Of a DNA stretch of 64,000 nucleotides, positions 10,008 through 19,813 are shown one piece after another. Origin of the DNA: Streptococcus pseudopneumoniae (GTDB lineage Bacteria > Bacillota > Bacilli > Lactobacillales > Streptococcaceae). Positions within the stretch are counted from its first letter, which is position 1; the number at the start of each line of letters is the position of its first letter. The position numbers were made by a program, and so were the translations under genes. Location of the stretch: NCBI RefSeq assembly GCF_001073085.1, contig NZ_JVFV01000044.1, positions 62,001-126,000 of the forward strand, written 5' to 3'. Under the pieces are notes generated by a model. That model saw only the letters and a program-made list of their open reading frames with translations, searched no databases and was not told the DNA's origin.

Positions 10008-12266
10008 ATGTTACCATTAAAAGAATTTGTACAAAATCGTTACAATAAATCTATCGCAGAATGTAGCAATGAGGAGCTTTACCTTGCTCTTCTTAACTAC
10101 AGCAAACTTGCAAGCAGCCAAAAACCAGTGAACACTGGTAAGAAAAAAGTTTACTACATCTCAGCTGAGTTCTTGATTGGTAAACTCTTGTCAAACAACT
10201 TGATTAACCTTGGTCTTTATGACGAAGTTAAAAAAGAACTTGCTGACGCAGGTAAAGAGTTGATCGAAATCGAAGAAGTAGAATTGGAACCATCACTTGG
10301 TAATGGTGGTTTGGGACGTTTGGCAGCCTGCTTTATCGACTCAATCGCTACACTTGGATTGAACGGTGACGGTGTTGGTTTGAACTACCACTTTGGTCTT
10401 TTCCAACAAGTGCTTAAAAACAACCAACAAGAAACTATTCCTAACGCTTGGTTGACTGACCAAAACTGGTTGGTTCGCTCAAGCCGTAGCTACCAAGTAC
10501 CATTTGCACACTTCACATTGACATCTACTCTTTACGATATCGATGTGCCTGGTTACAAAACAGCTACGAAAAACCGCTTGCGTTTGTTTGACTTGGATTC
10601 AGTTGATTCATCTATCATTGAAGATGGCATTAACTTTGATAAGACAGACATCGCTCACAACTTGACTCTTTTCCTTTACCCAGACGATAGCGACAAACAA
10701 GGTGAATTGCTCCGTATCTTCCAACAATACTTCATGGTTTCAAACGGTGCACAATTGATCATCGATGAAGCAATCGAAAAAGGAAGCAACTTGCATGACC
10801 TTGCTGACTACGCAGTTGTACAAATCAACGATACTCACCCATCAATGGTGATTCCTGAATTGATCCGTCTTTTGACTGAACGTGGTATCGAACTTGATGA
10901 AGCAATCTCTATCGTTCGTAGCATGACTGCTTACACAAACCACACAATTCTTGCTGAAGCCCTTGAAAAATGGCCTCTTGAATTCTTGGAAGAAGTGGTT
11001 CCTCACTTGGTACCAATCATCAAAGAATTGGACCGTCGTGTTAAAGCAGAATACAAAGATCCAGCTGTTCAAATCATTGATGAAAACGATCGTGTACACA
11101 TGGCCCACATGGATATCCACTATGGATACAGCGTAAACGGGGTTGCCGCTCTTCACACTGAAATCTTGAAGAACTCAGAGTTGAAAGCTTTCTACGACAT
11201 CTACCCAGAAAAATTCAACAACAAAACAAACGGGATCACCTTCCGTCGTTGGCTCATGCATGCTAACCCAAGCTTGTCTCACTACTTGGATGAGATTCTT
11301 GGCCGCGAATGGCACCATGAAGCTTCTAAATTGGAAGACCTTCTTTCTTACGAAGACAAGGTTGCTGTCAAAGAAAAATTGGAAAGCATCAAAGCTCACA
11401 ACAAACGTAAGTTGGCTCGTCACTTGAAAGAGCACCAAGGTGTGGAAATCAATACAAACTCTATCTTTGATATCCAAATCAAACGTCTTCACGAGTACAA
11501 ACGTCAACAAATGAACGCTTTGTATGTGATTCACAAATACTTGGACATCAAGGCTGGTAACATCCCTGCTCGTCCAATCACAGTATTCTTTGGTGGTAAA
11601 GCAGCTCCTGCCTACACAATTGCTCAAGATATCATCCACTTGATCCTTTGCTTGTCAGAAGTAATCGCTAATGACCCAGCAGTTGCACCACACTTACAAG
11701 TGGTTATGGTTGAAAACTACAACGTTACTGCAGCAAGCTTCTTAATTCCAGCGTGTGATATCTCTGAACAAATCTCACTTGCTTCCAAGGAAGCTTCAGG
11801 TACTGGTAACATGAAATTCATGTTGAACGGAGCTTTGACTCTTGGTACTATGGACGGAGCTAACGTGGAAATCGCTGAGTTGGTTGGTGATGAAAACATC
11901 TACATCTTTGGTGAAGATTCAGAAACTGTTATCGACCTTTACGAAAAATCAGCTTACAAATCAAGCGAATTCTACGCTCGTAAAGCGATCAAACCATTGG
12001 TTGACTTTATCGTGAGCGACGCTGTTCTTGCAGTTGGTAAGATTGAACGTTTGGAACGTCTTTATAACGAATTAATCAACAAAGACTGGTTCATGACTCT
12101 TCTTGACTTGGAAGACTACATCAAAGTGAAAGAGCAAATGCTTGCTGACTACGAAGACCGTGACGCATGGTTGGATAAAGTCATCGTTAACATTTCTAAA
12201 GCAGGATTCTTCTCATCTGACCGTACAATCGCTCAGTATAACGAAGATATCTGGCACTTGAACTAA
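10008..12266 (+). CDS. malP: Maltodextrin/glycogen phosphorylase
   Basis: Glycosyltransferase family 35 alpha-glucan phosphorylase, 752 residues, which releases glucose-1-phosphate from the non-reducing ends of maltodextrins. The PLP-binding region [17 protein letters not shown] contains the Schiff-base lysine (the K of NMKF), and the phosphate/substrate site [13 protein letters not shown] lies near residue 97. AGGAGA precedes the ATG. It completes the pathway MalXCD import, MalQ chain rearrangement, MalP phosphorolysis. Often named glgP, but the mal context favours malP. Confidence 0.97.
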   Translation: MLPLKEFVQNRYNKSIAECSNEELYLALLNYSKLASSQKPVNTGKKKVYYISAEFLIGKLLSNNLINLGLYDEVKKELADAGKELIEIEEVELEPSLGNGGLGRLAACFIDSIATLGLNGDGVGLNYHFGLFQQVLKNNQQETIPNAWLTDQNWLVRSSRSYQVPFAHFTLTSTLYDIDVPGYKTATKNRLRLFDLDSVDSSIIEDGINFDKTDIAHNLTLFLYPDDSDKQGELLRIFQQYFMVSNGAQLIIDEAIEKGSNLHDLADYAVVQINDTHPSMVIPELIRLLTERGIELDEAISIVRSMTAYTNHTILAEALEKWPLEFLEEVVPHLVPIIKELDRRVKAEYKDPAVQIIDENDRVHMAHMDIHYGYSVNGVAALHTEILKNSELKAFYDIYPEKFNNKTNGITFRRWLMHANPSLSHYLDEILGREWHHEASKLEDLLSYEDKVAVKEKLESIKAHNKRKLARHLKEHQGVEINTNSIFDIQIKRLHEYKRQQMNALYVIHKYLDIKAGNIPARPITVFFGGKAAPAYTIAQDIIHLILCLSEVIANDPAVAPHLQVVMVENYNVTAASFLIPACDISEQISLASKEASGTGNMKFMLNGALTLGTMDGANVEIAELVGDENIYIFGEDSETVIDLYEKSAYKSSEFYARKAIKPLVDFIVSDAVLAVGKIERLERLYNELINKDWFMTLLDLEDYIKVKEQMLADYEDRDAWLDKVIVNISKAGFFSSDRTIAQYNEDIWHLN

Positions 12267-12293
12267 GATAAAAAATTATACTAATGGATTTTG

Positions 12294-12329
12294 AAAAAAA
12301 GTGAGTTTCAATTGAAATTCGCTTTTTTT
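12294..12329 (+). terminator. Terminator of malQ-malP
   Basis: A-run, stem AGTGAGTTTCAATTGAAATTCGCT (self-complementary with two wobble pairs), then seven T residues. Located 28 bases after the malP stop. Confidence 0.85.
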
Positions 12330-12417
12330 GAATGTTATGGATTTGAGGTTGACTGGTCTCAAAAGAAAAAATAATTTGTCAATAATTTCTAGACTTAAAA
12401 ATCAGACCTAGAGAACA

Positions 12418-12463
12418 CTAAGAAGGTTGGTTGTACTACCTTTAAGCCTAAGGTTCTTCTTAG
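12418..12463. repeat. Structured inverted repeat in malP downstream gap
   Basis: CTAAGAAG (12418-12425) and CTTCTTAG (12456-12463) close a 30-base region that can itself form GGT..ACC and CCTT..AAGG mini-stems, like a small three-way junction. No T-run follows, so it is not a standard terminator. Confidence 0.5.
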
Positions 12464-12480
12464 CTGTTACCTCAAATTTC

Positions 12481-12509
12481 TTGTATTCGTTTACAAACAG
12501 TATTATAAT
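12481..12509 (+). promoter_or_regulatory. Promoter of the 68-residue membrane protein gene
   Basis: TTGTAT (12481-12486), 17-base spacer, TATAAT (12504-12509), about 30 bases before the ATG at 12540. Confidence 0.75.
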
Positions 12510-12539
12510 AGTATTATAGTAAAGAAAGAGGGTGTTCTT

Positions 12540-12746
12540 ATGTGGAAAAAATATTTTTCAAAATATAAATGGACTGATTTATTTTGGATTCTTTTTGTAA
12601 TTTGGTCATGTCTTTATATGGGTAATAGTTCTTCATTTCCACTTACTCATCAAGAAATCTCTTTTCATGGCTGTTGTTATGGGGCAGCACTTGCCTTATA
12701 TCACTTGCTATTTATTGATAAATTTGTCATTTCAAATCGAAAATAA
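12540..12746 (+). CDS. Small membrane protein of unknown function
   Basis: 68 residues; I do not recognise a family. Two hydrophobic stretches (about 13-30 and 46-60) suggest a small two-helix membrane protein with a basic N terminus (MWKKYFSKYKW) and basic C-terminal tail. The HGCC motif between the helices is notable. A recognisable promoter, a GAGGGTG ribosome site 8 bases from the ATG and a downstream terminator argue that it is a real monocistronic gene rather than a chance ORF. It lies in the same place as an unnamed small ORF near malP in relatives (from memory, not checked). Confidence 0.65.
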   Translation: MWKKYFSKYKWTDLFWILFVIWSCLYMGNSSSFPLTHQEISFHGCCYGAALALYHLLFIDKFVISNRK

Positions 12747-12803
12747 ATGGAGAGGTCAAAAATTTTTATACTTTTCGGAAAGACAGTGAAAAATCGTGTT
12801 TTA

Positions 12804-12838
12804 AACCCGCATCTCCAGAAGAGGTGCGGGCTTGGTTT
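12804..12838. terminator. Terminator between small membrane gene and rlmA
   Basis: Stem CCCGCATCTC / GAGGTGCGGG, with AAA before and TTGGTTTT after. It probably serves the small plus-strand gene and, in the opposite direction (GATTTTTC follows further on), the minus-strand rlmA. Confidence 0.75.
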
Positions 12839-12854
12839 TATCTCATAACCTAGT

Positions 12855-13703
12855 TTACAGGGCTTTCCCGACCAGAATCTCTGCTTCGATGGTGATCTCT
12901 GTCAGTTGGCTCCAATCAATCTTGCTTTGGTTAACGTGAAAGAGGAGGGGTGTCATGCTGAGTAAAGCTTGTCTTTGCTCTGCGGTGATGGATTTGGTCA
13001 GGGAAGCAGTCTGGATAGATTGGATGCTGAAATATTCTTGGAAGTGTACCTTGATATCTTGATTGGAATAGTCCTTCTTTGTCAGCTGGTCCTGTACTAT
13101 TTGGCGGATTTCCTTGAGGTGGTTTTCGGTAGGGATGACCTTGATTAAGATACCATCTTTTGATAAAACTCGTTGAAATTCTCCATAATTTGCAGGCGAG
13201 AAGATATCAAGAAGGATATTCATGCTAGCGTCTTTTATAGGAAGTTGAGTCAGGTCACCGACAAACCAATTGACTGCCCAGTTAGGTTCGCTCTTGGCAG
13301 CGATTTGGACCGAATCTTTTGAAATATCAAAGGCATAGAAGGTCTTGTCAGGGTGCACTTCCTGAAGTTTGCGAGAGTAGTAGCCCTCACCACAGCCGAT
13401 ATCTAAAATTGTTTTGGCAATTTTTGAACGTGCAATTAAATCAGAGATGGCATCTAGAATAGCTTGGTAAAAGCCAGCTTCTAGGATTTGCTGGCGATTT
13501 TGAAAGTTTTCTTTATCGTAGTTGGCGGATTGTTTGATTTGTGGTGCTAGATTGACATAGCCGAATTTTGCCAGGTCAAAAGAATGGTGATTGGTGCACT
13601 TGAGACTAGATTCTACCAAGGTCAAGTTTTCTTGGCAGACGGGACAGGCAAAAGCGCTAGCAGAAGCAAAACGCTGGAGTTTGGGTTTGAGATTTGTATT
13701 CAT
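12855..13703 (-). CDS. rlmA: 23S rRNA (guanine-N1) methyltransferase RlmA type
   Basis: Methylates a guanine in helix 35 of 23S rRNA; the Gram-positive RlmA(II)/TlrB branch targets G748. An N-terminal zinc ribbon is visible as C20, C23, C36 and H40, followed by a Rossmann methyltransferase with the SAM loop DIGCGEGYY at 101-109 and the DxxxxSP-like segment LLDIFSPANYGEF. The length of 282 residues is normal. The start codon lies only 6 bases after a -10 hexamer and has no Shine-Dalgarno sequence, so the transcript may be leaderless. In streptococci the modification affects macrolide and telithromycin binding (established for RlmA(II)). Confidence 0.93.
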   Translation of the reverse strand: MNTNLKPKLQRFASASAFACPVCQENLTLVESSLKCTNHHSFDLAKFGYVNLAPQIKQSANYDKENFQNRQQILEAGFYQAILDAISDLIARSKIAKTILDIGCGEGYYSRKLQEVHPDKTFYAFDISKDSVQIAAKSEPNWAVNWFVGDLTQLPIKDASMNILLDIFSPANYGEFQRVLSKDGILIKVIPTENHLKEIRQIVQDQLTKKDYSNQDIKVHFQEYFSIQSIQTASLTKSITAEQRQALLSMTPLLFHVNQSKIDWSQLTEITIEAEILVGKAL

Positions 13704-13709
13704 AGTTTA

Positions 13710-13738
13710 AGTGTATCAAAAGAGGCAAATGAAAGCAA
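13710..13738 (-). promoter_or_regulatory. Leaderless promoter of rlmA
   Basis: Minus strand TTGCTT (13738-13733), 17-base spacer, TACACT (13715-13710), then only TAAACT before the ATG at 13703. Initiation would fall at or next to the start codon. Confidence 0.6.
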
Positions 13739-13804
13739 CTTTAGGAATAAGTAGATGGGAGATTCAGTAGAAATAAAACTAATTCTCCAATTTATGGAAT
13801 AAAA

Positions 13805-13833
13805 TTGCTTTTATATCTAAATTGCTATATAAT
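13805..13833 (+). promoter_or_regulatory. Promoter of DUF6110 gene and P-type ATPase
   Basis: TTGCTT (13805-13810), 17-base spacer, TATAAT (13828-13833). It lies inside the longest possible ORF, which shows that translation must start at 13855 instead. Confidence 0.8.
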
Positions 13834-13854
13834 AATGATAAGGAGGAAATAAGT

Positions 13855-14133
13855 ATGCTAAAAGAAGTATTAAACGTCGCAAAAGTTGCGAAAAAATCAT
13901 CACTCTTTTTGGGTGGTGTCGCATTTGGTACCCTTGGTTTGAAAATCTTAGCAAGTAAGGAAGCTAAAAAAGGTTATTCTAAAGCTTTGGCTAAGGCTTA
14001 CAAGTTGAAAGACGGGCTAGATGCATCTGTTTCTGTTGTGAAACAACATGGAGACGATGTCTTGCAAGATGCCAAATATTTGTACGAGCAAGAGAAAAAA
14101 GAAGAGCAATTAGATAGCCTTATAGGAGAATAA
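13855..14133 (+). CDS. DUF6110 family small protein
   Basis: 92-residue protein starting MLKEVLNVAK, chosen because AAGGAGG lies just before this ATG and the upstream extension overlaps the promoter. A hydrophobic, glycine-rich stretch (SLFLGGVAFGTLGLKIL, about residues 15-31) could insert in or lie along the membrane. The rest is lysine/alanine-rich and predicted helical, ending in a charged KKEEQLDSL tail. It is one base upstream of a metal-type P-type ATPase and surely co-transcribed. The DUF6110 assignment is from memory. Its job is unknown, but linkage suggests an accessory subunit or regulator of the pump. Confidence 0.75.
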   Translation: MLKEVLNVAKVAKKSSLFLGGVAFGTLGLKILASKEAKKGYSKALAKAYKLKDGLDASVSVVKQHGDDVLQDAKYLYEQEKKEEQLDSLIGE

Positions 14134-14134
14134 T

Positions 14135-16195
14135 ATGTCTTTTAAAGTGCTACATAGAGGATACCAACATATCCGACTATCATCTTCTTTTTCACTCACC
14201 TTGGATATTCAAGACTATCTTCGTTCCTTGGCGAGAGATGAAAAGGGGATTGAGTCTATCCAGTTTTACATGGATCAACAGCACTTTACTCTACGCATAA
14301 AAGAAGGCTTCTCTGTATTAGACAATGCAGAAGCCTTTTTAAAAAGAATTGATAGAGGGAAAGTTTCTGAGTTGATGACTCTTCCCATTCGTAGAGAAGA
14401 GAGTGCTTATTCTATTGTTTCAGGTGCAGCGATTAAGCGTATAATTTTTCGTAGTTTTGTGCCGTATCCTATTCGCTATATATGGACTTGTTATCAGGCT
14501 TTGGGTTATATCAGAGAAGCCTATCAAACACTAGCGCGTAAGGAACTAACGATGGAAGTCTTGGACTGTTCGGCGATTTTATTGTCCTTGTTTATGAACC
14601 AATCCAAGACTGCCAGCAACATCATGTTTATGCTTGATTTGGGGAATCATTTAGATCAGTGGTCCTTGAAAAAAACTGCAACAGATTTAGAACAGAGTCT
14701 TCTTGCAAAAGAGAGCGATGTATTCCTAGTACAGGGCGATACGGTTGTTAGTATCAAGAGTTCCGATGTTCAAATAGGAGATGTTTTGGTCTTATCTCAA
14801 GGAAATGAAATTCTGTTTGATGGACAAGTAGTTTCAGGTTTAGGTATGGTCAACGAAAGTTCCTTGACGGGAGAGAGTTTTCCAGTTGAAAAAAGAGAGT
14901 CTGATTTGGTTTGTGCAAATACAGTATTAGAAACTGGAGAGTTACGCATTCGTGTAACCGATAATCAGATGAACAGCCGGGTTTTACAACTGATTGAGTT
15001 GATGAAGAAATCTGAAGAAAACAAGAAAACGAAACAACGCTATTTCATCAAAATGGCGGACAAGGTCGTCAAATATAATTTCTTGGGGGCTGGGCTGACT
15101 TACCTATTGACAGGTTCTTTTTCTAAGGCTATTTCTTTCCTATTGGTCGATTTCTCCTGCGCTTTGAAAATCTCTACTCCTGTAGCTTATTTGACAGCTA
15201 TCAAGGAGGGGTTGAACCGTGAAATGGTGATTAAGGATGGAGATGTTTTGGAGAAATATCTGGAAGTTGATACTTTCTTGTTTGATAAGACGGGAACAAT
15301 CACAACTAGCTATCCGATAGTTGAAAAGGTGTTACCTTTTGGGGACTATAGTGAGGAAGATATTCTCAGAATCAGTGCCTGTCTTGAGGAACACATTTAT
15401 CATCCTATTGCTAATGCCATCGTCAAGCAAGCTGAGATAGAGGGGATTGAACATGAGGAAATGCATGGGAAACTCCAATATATCGCAAGCAAGGGGATCA
15501 AATCTCATATAGATGGCCAACCAGTTCTTATTGGGAATTATGTCTTGATGCAGGATGAGCAGATTCATATCAGTTCAGAACAAAATGCTTTAATTGAAGA
15601 GTACAAGAGTCACTACAATCTCTTATTCTTGGCTTATCAGAATGAATTGATTGGAATGTTCTGCATTCATACTCCTTTGAGAAAAGAAGCAAAAACAGCC
15701 TTGGATAAACTTAAGGCACAGGGGAAAAAATTGATTCTGGCAACAGGGGACACCTTGGTTAGGACAGAGGAATTAGTCAAAGATTTGCCCTTTGATCAGG
15801 TATATACAGACTTGAAACCTGATGGGAAATTTGAGTTAGTAGAGGAATTGCAGAAAGCAGGTCACACTATTTTGATGGTTGGAGATGGATTGAATGACTC
15901 AGCGGCTCTAACCCTATCAGATATCGGTGTGGTGATGAATGAGAGTGCAGATATTTCTAAGCAGATGAGTGATATCTTATTGTTAGATAATCGTTTGGAT
16001 TTCTTCCAAGAGTTGGATTCGCTATCATCATCTTTGCAAACACTCATTAAGAAGAATATTCAAGATACCGTTGTCGTAAATAGTAGTTTGATTGGCTTTG
16101 GCTTGTTTAACTGGCTCAGTCCTTCAAATCTCTCTATCTTACATAATCTAACAACCTTACGCATTGTACTGCGTAGCCTGTCTATTAAGGGATAG
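14135..16195 (+). CDS. P1B-like heavy-metal P-type ATPase with atypical metal motif
   Basis: 686-residue cation pump of the inner membrane. An N-terminal HMA-like fold (about 1-80) has no CxxC. Catalytic landmarks are the TGES loop (SSLTGESFP), phosphorylation site DKTGT with Asp384, an EEHIYHPIA segment equivalent to the HP signature, and the hinge GDGLNDSAAL. In the transmembrane metal site the usual Cys-Pro-Cys ahead of ALxISTP is replaced by Phe340-Ser341-Cys342, so the invariant proline and first cysteine are missing. Substrate therefore cannot be read from the motif. Co-transcribed with the DUF6110 gene. Related to an uncharacterised pneumococcal cation ATPase next to tyrS. Confidence 0.88.
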   Translation: MSFKVLHRGYQHIRLSSSFSLTLDIQDYLRSLARDEKGIESIQFYMDQQHFTLRIKEGFSVLDNAEAFLKRIDRGKVSELMTLPIRREESAYSIVSGAAIKRIIFRSFVPYPIRYIWTCYQALGYIREAYQTLARKELTMEVLDCSAILLSLFMNQSKTASNIMFMLDLGNHLDQWSLKKTATDLEQSLLAKESDVFLVQGDTVVSIKSSDVQIGDVLVLSQGNEILFDGQVVSGLGMVNESSLTGESFPVEKRESDLVCANTVLETGELRIRVTDNQMNSRVLQLIELMKKSEENKKTKQRYFIKMADKVVKYNFLGAGLTYLLTGSFSKAISFLLVDFSCALKISTPVAYLTAIKEGLNREMVIKDGDVLEKYLEVDTFLFDKTGTITTSYPIVEKVLPFGDYSEEDILRISACLEEHIYHPIANAIVKQAEIEGIEHEEMHGKLQYIASKGIKSHIDGQPVLIGNYVLMQDEQIHISSEQNALIEEYKSHYNLLFLAYQNELIGMFCIHTPLRKEAKTALDKLKAQGKKLILATGDTLVRTEELVKDLPFDQVYTDLKPDGKFELVEELQKAGHTILMVGDGLNDSAALTLSDIGVVMNESADISKQMSDILLLDNRLDFFQELDSLSSSLQTLIKKNIQDTVVVNSSLIGFGLFNWLSPSNLSILHNLTTLRIVLRSLSIKG

Positions 16196-16213
16196 GTGGG
16201 GACTATTCACAGC

Positions 16214-16250
16214 AAAAAGGAGTTACCTTTCTCGAGGTTAACTCCTTTGT
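16214..16250. terminator. Bidirectional terminator between P-type ATPase and tyrS
   Basis: AAAAAGGAGTTA / TTAACTCCTTTG inverted repeat with a short internal CCTTTCTCGAGG hairpin. A- and T-runs flank both sides of two convergent genes. Confidence 0.85.
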
Positions 16251-16272
16251 TTATAGGTAAATGTTGAACAAT

Positions 16273-17529
16273 TTAGTAAGTCAATACAAAGTATTTTTTC
16301 TTCCCACGGCGGATAACAGTCAGTTCGTTCTCTAACTTGTCGCTATCCCCCAAGACATAGTCAAGGTCTTGGATGCGGTCGCCGTTGACGTAGATAGCTC
16401 CGTTTTGAACATCTTCACGGGCTTGGCGTTTTGAGTTAACCACACCAGATGACACGAGGAGTTCCACGATGTTGTGGTTTTCGTCTGCTTGAACTTGGTA
16501 GTTTGGCACTCCACGAAGTCCTTGTTTGAGTTCTTTGACAGAAAGGTTTTTGATGTTTCCTGCAAAGAGTTGCTCAGTGATGTTAAGGGCTTCCTTGTAG
16601 GCTTCTTCTCCGTGAACAAGTGTCACGACTTCACGAGCCAAGACTTTTTGAGCCAAGCGTTCGTGTGGAGCTGCTTCAAATCGTTTTCGGATGTCTTCAA
16701 TTTCATCCAGTGACAAGAAGGTAAAGATCTTCAAGAAGCGAACAGCGTCAGCGTCCATGACATTCATCCAGAATTGATACATTTCATATGGAGAAGTCTT
16801 TTCAGGGTTGAGCCAGACTGCGTTTCCTTCTGACTTACCAAACTTCTTACCAGTTGCGTCTGTGATGAGTGGAACAGTGATCACGTGACCAGTCTTGTCA
16901 GCCTTACGACGAAGCAATTCGGTACCAGCTGTCATATTTCCCCACTGGTCAGAACCACCGATTTGTAGGGTTACGTTGTGCTCTTGGTTAAGGACAAAGA
17001 AGTCGTAACCTTGCATGATTTGGTAAGCAAACTCAGTGTAAGAAATCCCTGTCTCGATCCGTTTTTTCACAGATTCCTTACTCATCATGTAGTTGACAGT
17101 GAAGTATTTTCCGACGTCACGGAGGAAGTCAATGAAGCTGATGCTGCCAAACCAGTCGTAGTTGTTGACCATGACAGCCTTATTTTCGCCATTTTCAAAG
17201 TCAAGAAAACGAGAAAGTTGCCCTTGGATAGACTTGACCCAGCCATCTACTGTGTCTTTTGTTTGGAGACTACGCTCAGCATCTTTGAAGGACGGATCTC
17301 CGATGAGACCTGTAGCACCGCCAACGAGCGCATAAGGTTTGTGACCTGCTAATTGCAAACGACGACTGGTCAAAATTGCGACAAGGTGACCTAGGTGAAG
17401 GCTGTCAGCAGTTGGATCGTAGCCGGTATAATAAGAAACTTGACCTTCTTCTAGGGCTTTACGCAAAGCTTCTTCATCAGTCGTTTGAAAAATCAAACCA
17501 CGCTCTTTTAGCTCATCAAAAATGTGCAT
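16273..17529 (-). CDS. tyrS: Tyrosyl-tRNA synthetase
   Basis: Class I synthetase charging tRNA-Tyr, 418 residues. The HIGH-like motif is HLGHL within [12 protein letters not shown] near residue 45, the KMSKS-like motif is KFGKS, and an S4-like RNA-binding domain forms the C-terminal 70 residues (from about 350). AAAAAGGAG lies before the ATG. Unlike many Firmicute tyrS genes there is no room for, or sign of, a T-box leader: the upstream gap holds only about 140 bases before a BOX element. Convergent with the P-type ATPase gene, with a shared terminator. Confidence 0.97.
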   Translation of the reverse strand: MHIFDELKERGLIFQTTDEEALRKALEEGQVSYYTGYDPTADSLHLGHLVAILTSRRLQLAGHKPYALVGGATGLIGDPSFKDAERSLQTKDTVDGWVKSIQGQLSRFLDFENGENKAVMVNNYDWFGSISFIDFLRDVGKYFTVNYMMSKESVKKRIETGISYTEFAYQIMQGYDFFVLNQEHNVTLQIGGSDQWGNMTAGTELLRRKADKTGHVITVPLITDATGKKFGKSEGNAVWLNPEKTSPYEMYQFWMNVMDADAVRFLKIFTFLSLDEIEDIRKRFEAAPHERLAQKVLAREVVTLVHGEEAYKEALNITEQLFAGNIKNLSVKELKQGLRGVPNYQVQADENHNIVELLVSSGVVNSKRQAREDVQNGAIYVNGDRIQDLDYVLGDSDKLENELTVIRRGKKKYFVLTY

Positions 17530-17667
17530 GTGTCTTTTCTCCTTTTTAAAATATTGTTTCTACCTATTTTACCACAAACTTGGCAAATAACCTAGTAAAA
17601 TCGGGAAGAAAGTTGCTACTTGGACTTTTTTGGAAACGAGTGAAATATGGTATAATAGCACTAGCTT

Positions 17668-17817
17668 ATACTCAATGAAAATCAAAGAGCAAACTAGGAA
17701 GCTAGCCGAAGGCTGCTCAAACCACCGTTTTGAGGTTGTGGATAGAACTGACGAAGTCAGTAACACATATACGGCAAGGCGAGACTGACATGGTTTGAAG
17801 AGATTTTTGAAGAGTAT
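17668..17817 (-). repeat. BOX element, A-B-C form, inverted orientation
   Basis: About 150 bp bounded by ATACTC / GAGTAT ends. On the minus strand it begins with the boxA sequence (ATACTCTTCAAAAATC), contains the strand-complement of ACGGCAAGGCGA (the core used in BOX typing), a central boxB with the GACGAAGTC palindrome, and ends with boxC (GATTTTCATTGAGTAT). The length matches one boxA, one boxB and one boxC. Located 46 bases upstream of mutL. Confidence 0.85.
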
Positions 17818-17863
17818 TATTTTCAGAGAAATAGATAAAAACAGTTGAGAAAGGGGCTGAAAG

Positions 17864-19813
17864 ATGTCTCATATTATTGAATTGCCAGAAGTATTGGCCA
17901 ACCAGATTGCAGCAGGAGAAGTTATCGAGCGTCCTGCTAGCGTTGTCAAAGAATTAGTTGAAAATGCTATCGATGCTGGCTCAAGCCAGATTATCGTTGA
18001 GATTGAAGAAGCTGGTCTTAAGAAAATCCAAATCACAGATAATGGACATGGGATTGCCCACGATGAAGTCGAGTTAGCCCTCCGTCGTCATGCCACTAGT
18101 AAGATAAAGAATCAGGCAGATCTCTTTCGGATTCGCACGCTGGGTTTTCGTGGTGAAGCCCTGCCTTCAATCGCATCTGTTAGTGTCTTAACCTTGTTGA
18201 CTGCGGCGGATGGAGCAAGTCACGGGACCAAGTTAGTGGCTCGTGGGGGAGAAGTTGGAGAGATTAGCCCAGCGACTAGTCCTGTTGGGACTAAGGTTTG
18301 TGTGGAGGACCTCTTTTTCAACACACCGGCTCGTCTCAAGTATATGAAGAGTCAGCAGGCGGAGTTGTCCCATATTATTGATATTGTCAACCGTTTGGGG
18401 CTAGCCCATCCTGAGATTTCCTTTAGCCTGATTAGCGATGGCAAGGAGATGACACGAACAGCTGGTACGGGTCAGCTGCGCCAAGCCATTGCTGGGATTT
18501 ATGGTTTAGCTAGTGCCAAAAAGATGGTTGAGATTGAGAATTCGGACCTAGACTTTGAAATTTCAGGTTTTGTCTCATTGCCGGAATTGACACGGGCTAA
18601 TCGTAACTATATCAGCCTTTTTATCAATGGCCGTTATATCAAAAACTTCCTACTCAATCGTGCTATTTTAGATGGTTACGGCAGCAAGCTCATGGTGGGG
18701 CGTTTTCCGCTAGCTGTTATTCACATCCAGATTGATCCATATCTGGCGGACGTAAATGTGCACCCAACCAAGCAAGAGGTGCGTATTTCTAAGGAAAGAG
18801 AGCTGATGGCACTGGTTTCAGAAGCTATCGCAAAGAGTCTCAAGGAACAGACCTTGATTCCAGATGCCTTGGAAAATCTTGCAAAGTCTACCGTTCGCAA
18901 TCGTGAAAAGGTGGAGCAAACGACTTTGCCACTGAGAGAAAATACGCTCTACTATGAAAAAACGGAGCTGACAAGACCGCCTCAAGCTGAGGTAGCAGAC
19001 CATCAGGTGAATCTGACTGAAGAAAGACAGGATTTGAATCTCTTCGCCAAGGAAACCTTGGATCAGCTGACCAAGCCAGCAAAACTGCATTTTGCAGAGA
19101 GAAAGCCTATCAGCTATGACCAACTGGATCATCCTGAGTTAGATATGGCTAGTTTGGATAAGGCTTATGACAAGCTAGAGCGAGAAGAAACGTCAAGCTT
19201 CCCAGAGTTGGAATTTTTCGGGCAGATGCATGGAACCTATCTCTTTGCCCAAGGTCGAGATGGCCTTTACATCATAGATCAGCACGCGGCTCAAGAGCGG
19301 GTTAAGTATGAGGAGTACCGTGAGAGCATTGGAAATGTTGACCAGAGCCAGCAGCAACTCCTAGTGCCCTATATCTTTGAATTTCCTGCGGATGATGCCC
19401 TTCGTCTCAAGGAAAGAATGCCACTTTTAGAGGAAGTTGGTGTCTTTCTAGCAGAGTACGGGGAGAATCAATTCATCCTTCGGGAACATCCCATTTGGAT
19501 GGCAGAGGAGGAAATCGAGTCAGGTATCTATGAGATGTGTGATATGCTTCTCTTGACCAAGGAAGTTTCGATAAAGAAATACCGAGCAGAGCTGGCGATT
19601 ATGATGTCCTGCAAGCGGTCTATCAAGGCCAATCATCGGATCGATGACCACTCGGCTAGACAACTCCTCTATCAGCTCTCTCAATGTGACAACCCCTATA
19701 ACTGTCCACACGGACGTCCTGTTTTGGTACACTTTACCAAGTCGGACATGGAAAAGATGTTCCGTCGCATTCAGGAAAATCATACTAGCCTCCGAGAGCT
19801 AGGAAAATACTAA
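17864..19813 (+). CDS. mutL: DNA mismatch repair protein MutL (HexB)
   Basis: Mismatch-repair endonuclease and coordinator, 649 residues. The GHKL ATPase domain shows NAIDAG (residues 34-39), DNGHGI and GFRGEAL. The C-terminal domain carries the endonuclease signature [12 protein letters not shown] (DQHAx2Ex4E), plus SCKRSIKAN and CPHGRP, as expected in an organism without MutH. An acidic linker separates the domains. AAAGGGG precedes the ATG. The gene is bracketed by two BOX elements in opposite orientation and is followed by ruvA, so the usual mutS-mutL adjacency is absent here. Confidence 0.97.
   Translation: MSHIIELPEVLANQIAAGEVIERPASVVKELVENAIDAGSSQIIVEIEEAGLKKIQITDNGHGIAHDEVELALRRHATSKIKNQADLFRIRTLGFRGEALPSIASVSVLTLLTAADGASHGTKLVARGGEVGEISPATSPVGTKVCVEDLFFNTPARLKYMKSQQAELSHIIDIVNRLGLAHPEISFSLISDGKEMTRTAGTGQLRQAIAGIYGLASAKKMVEIENSDLDFEISGFVSLPELTRANRNYISLFINGRYIKNFLLNRAILDGYGSKLMVGRFPLAVIHIQIDPYLADVNVHPTKQEVRISKERELMALVSEAIAKSLKEQTLIPDALENLAKSTVRNREKVEQTTLPLRENTLYYEKTELTRPPQAEVADHQVNLTEERQDLNLFAKETLDQLTKPAKLHFAERKPISYDQLDHPELDMASLDKAYDKLEREETSSFPELEFFGQMHGTYLFAQGRDGLYIIDQHAAQERVKYEEYRESIGNVDQSQQQLLVPYIFEFPADDALRLKERMPLLEEVGVFLAEYGENQFILREHPIWMAEEEIESGIYEMCDMLLLTKEVSIKKYRAELAIMMSCKRSIKANHRIDDHSARQLLYQLSQCDNPYNCPHGRPVLVHFTKSDMEKMFRRIQENHTSLRELGKY

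Noticed and set aside
12481..12492. TATTCGTT, reverse of a near SigX box
   Set aside because: It is on the minus strand with no downstream minus gene start close by, and overlaps the better-supported promoter of the small membrane gene.
17530..17667. T-box leader for tyrS
   Set aside because: The gap is too short and I see no T-box sequence (TGGNACCGCG-like) or specifier hairpin.
17668..17817. RUP element instead of BOX
   Set aside because: I first considered RUP, but the ACGGCAAGGCGA core and A-B-C modular length match BOX.
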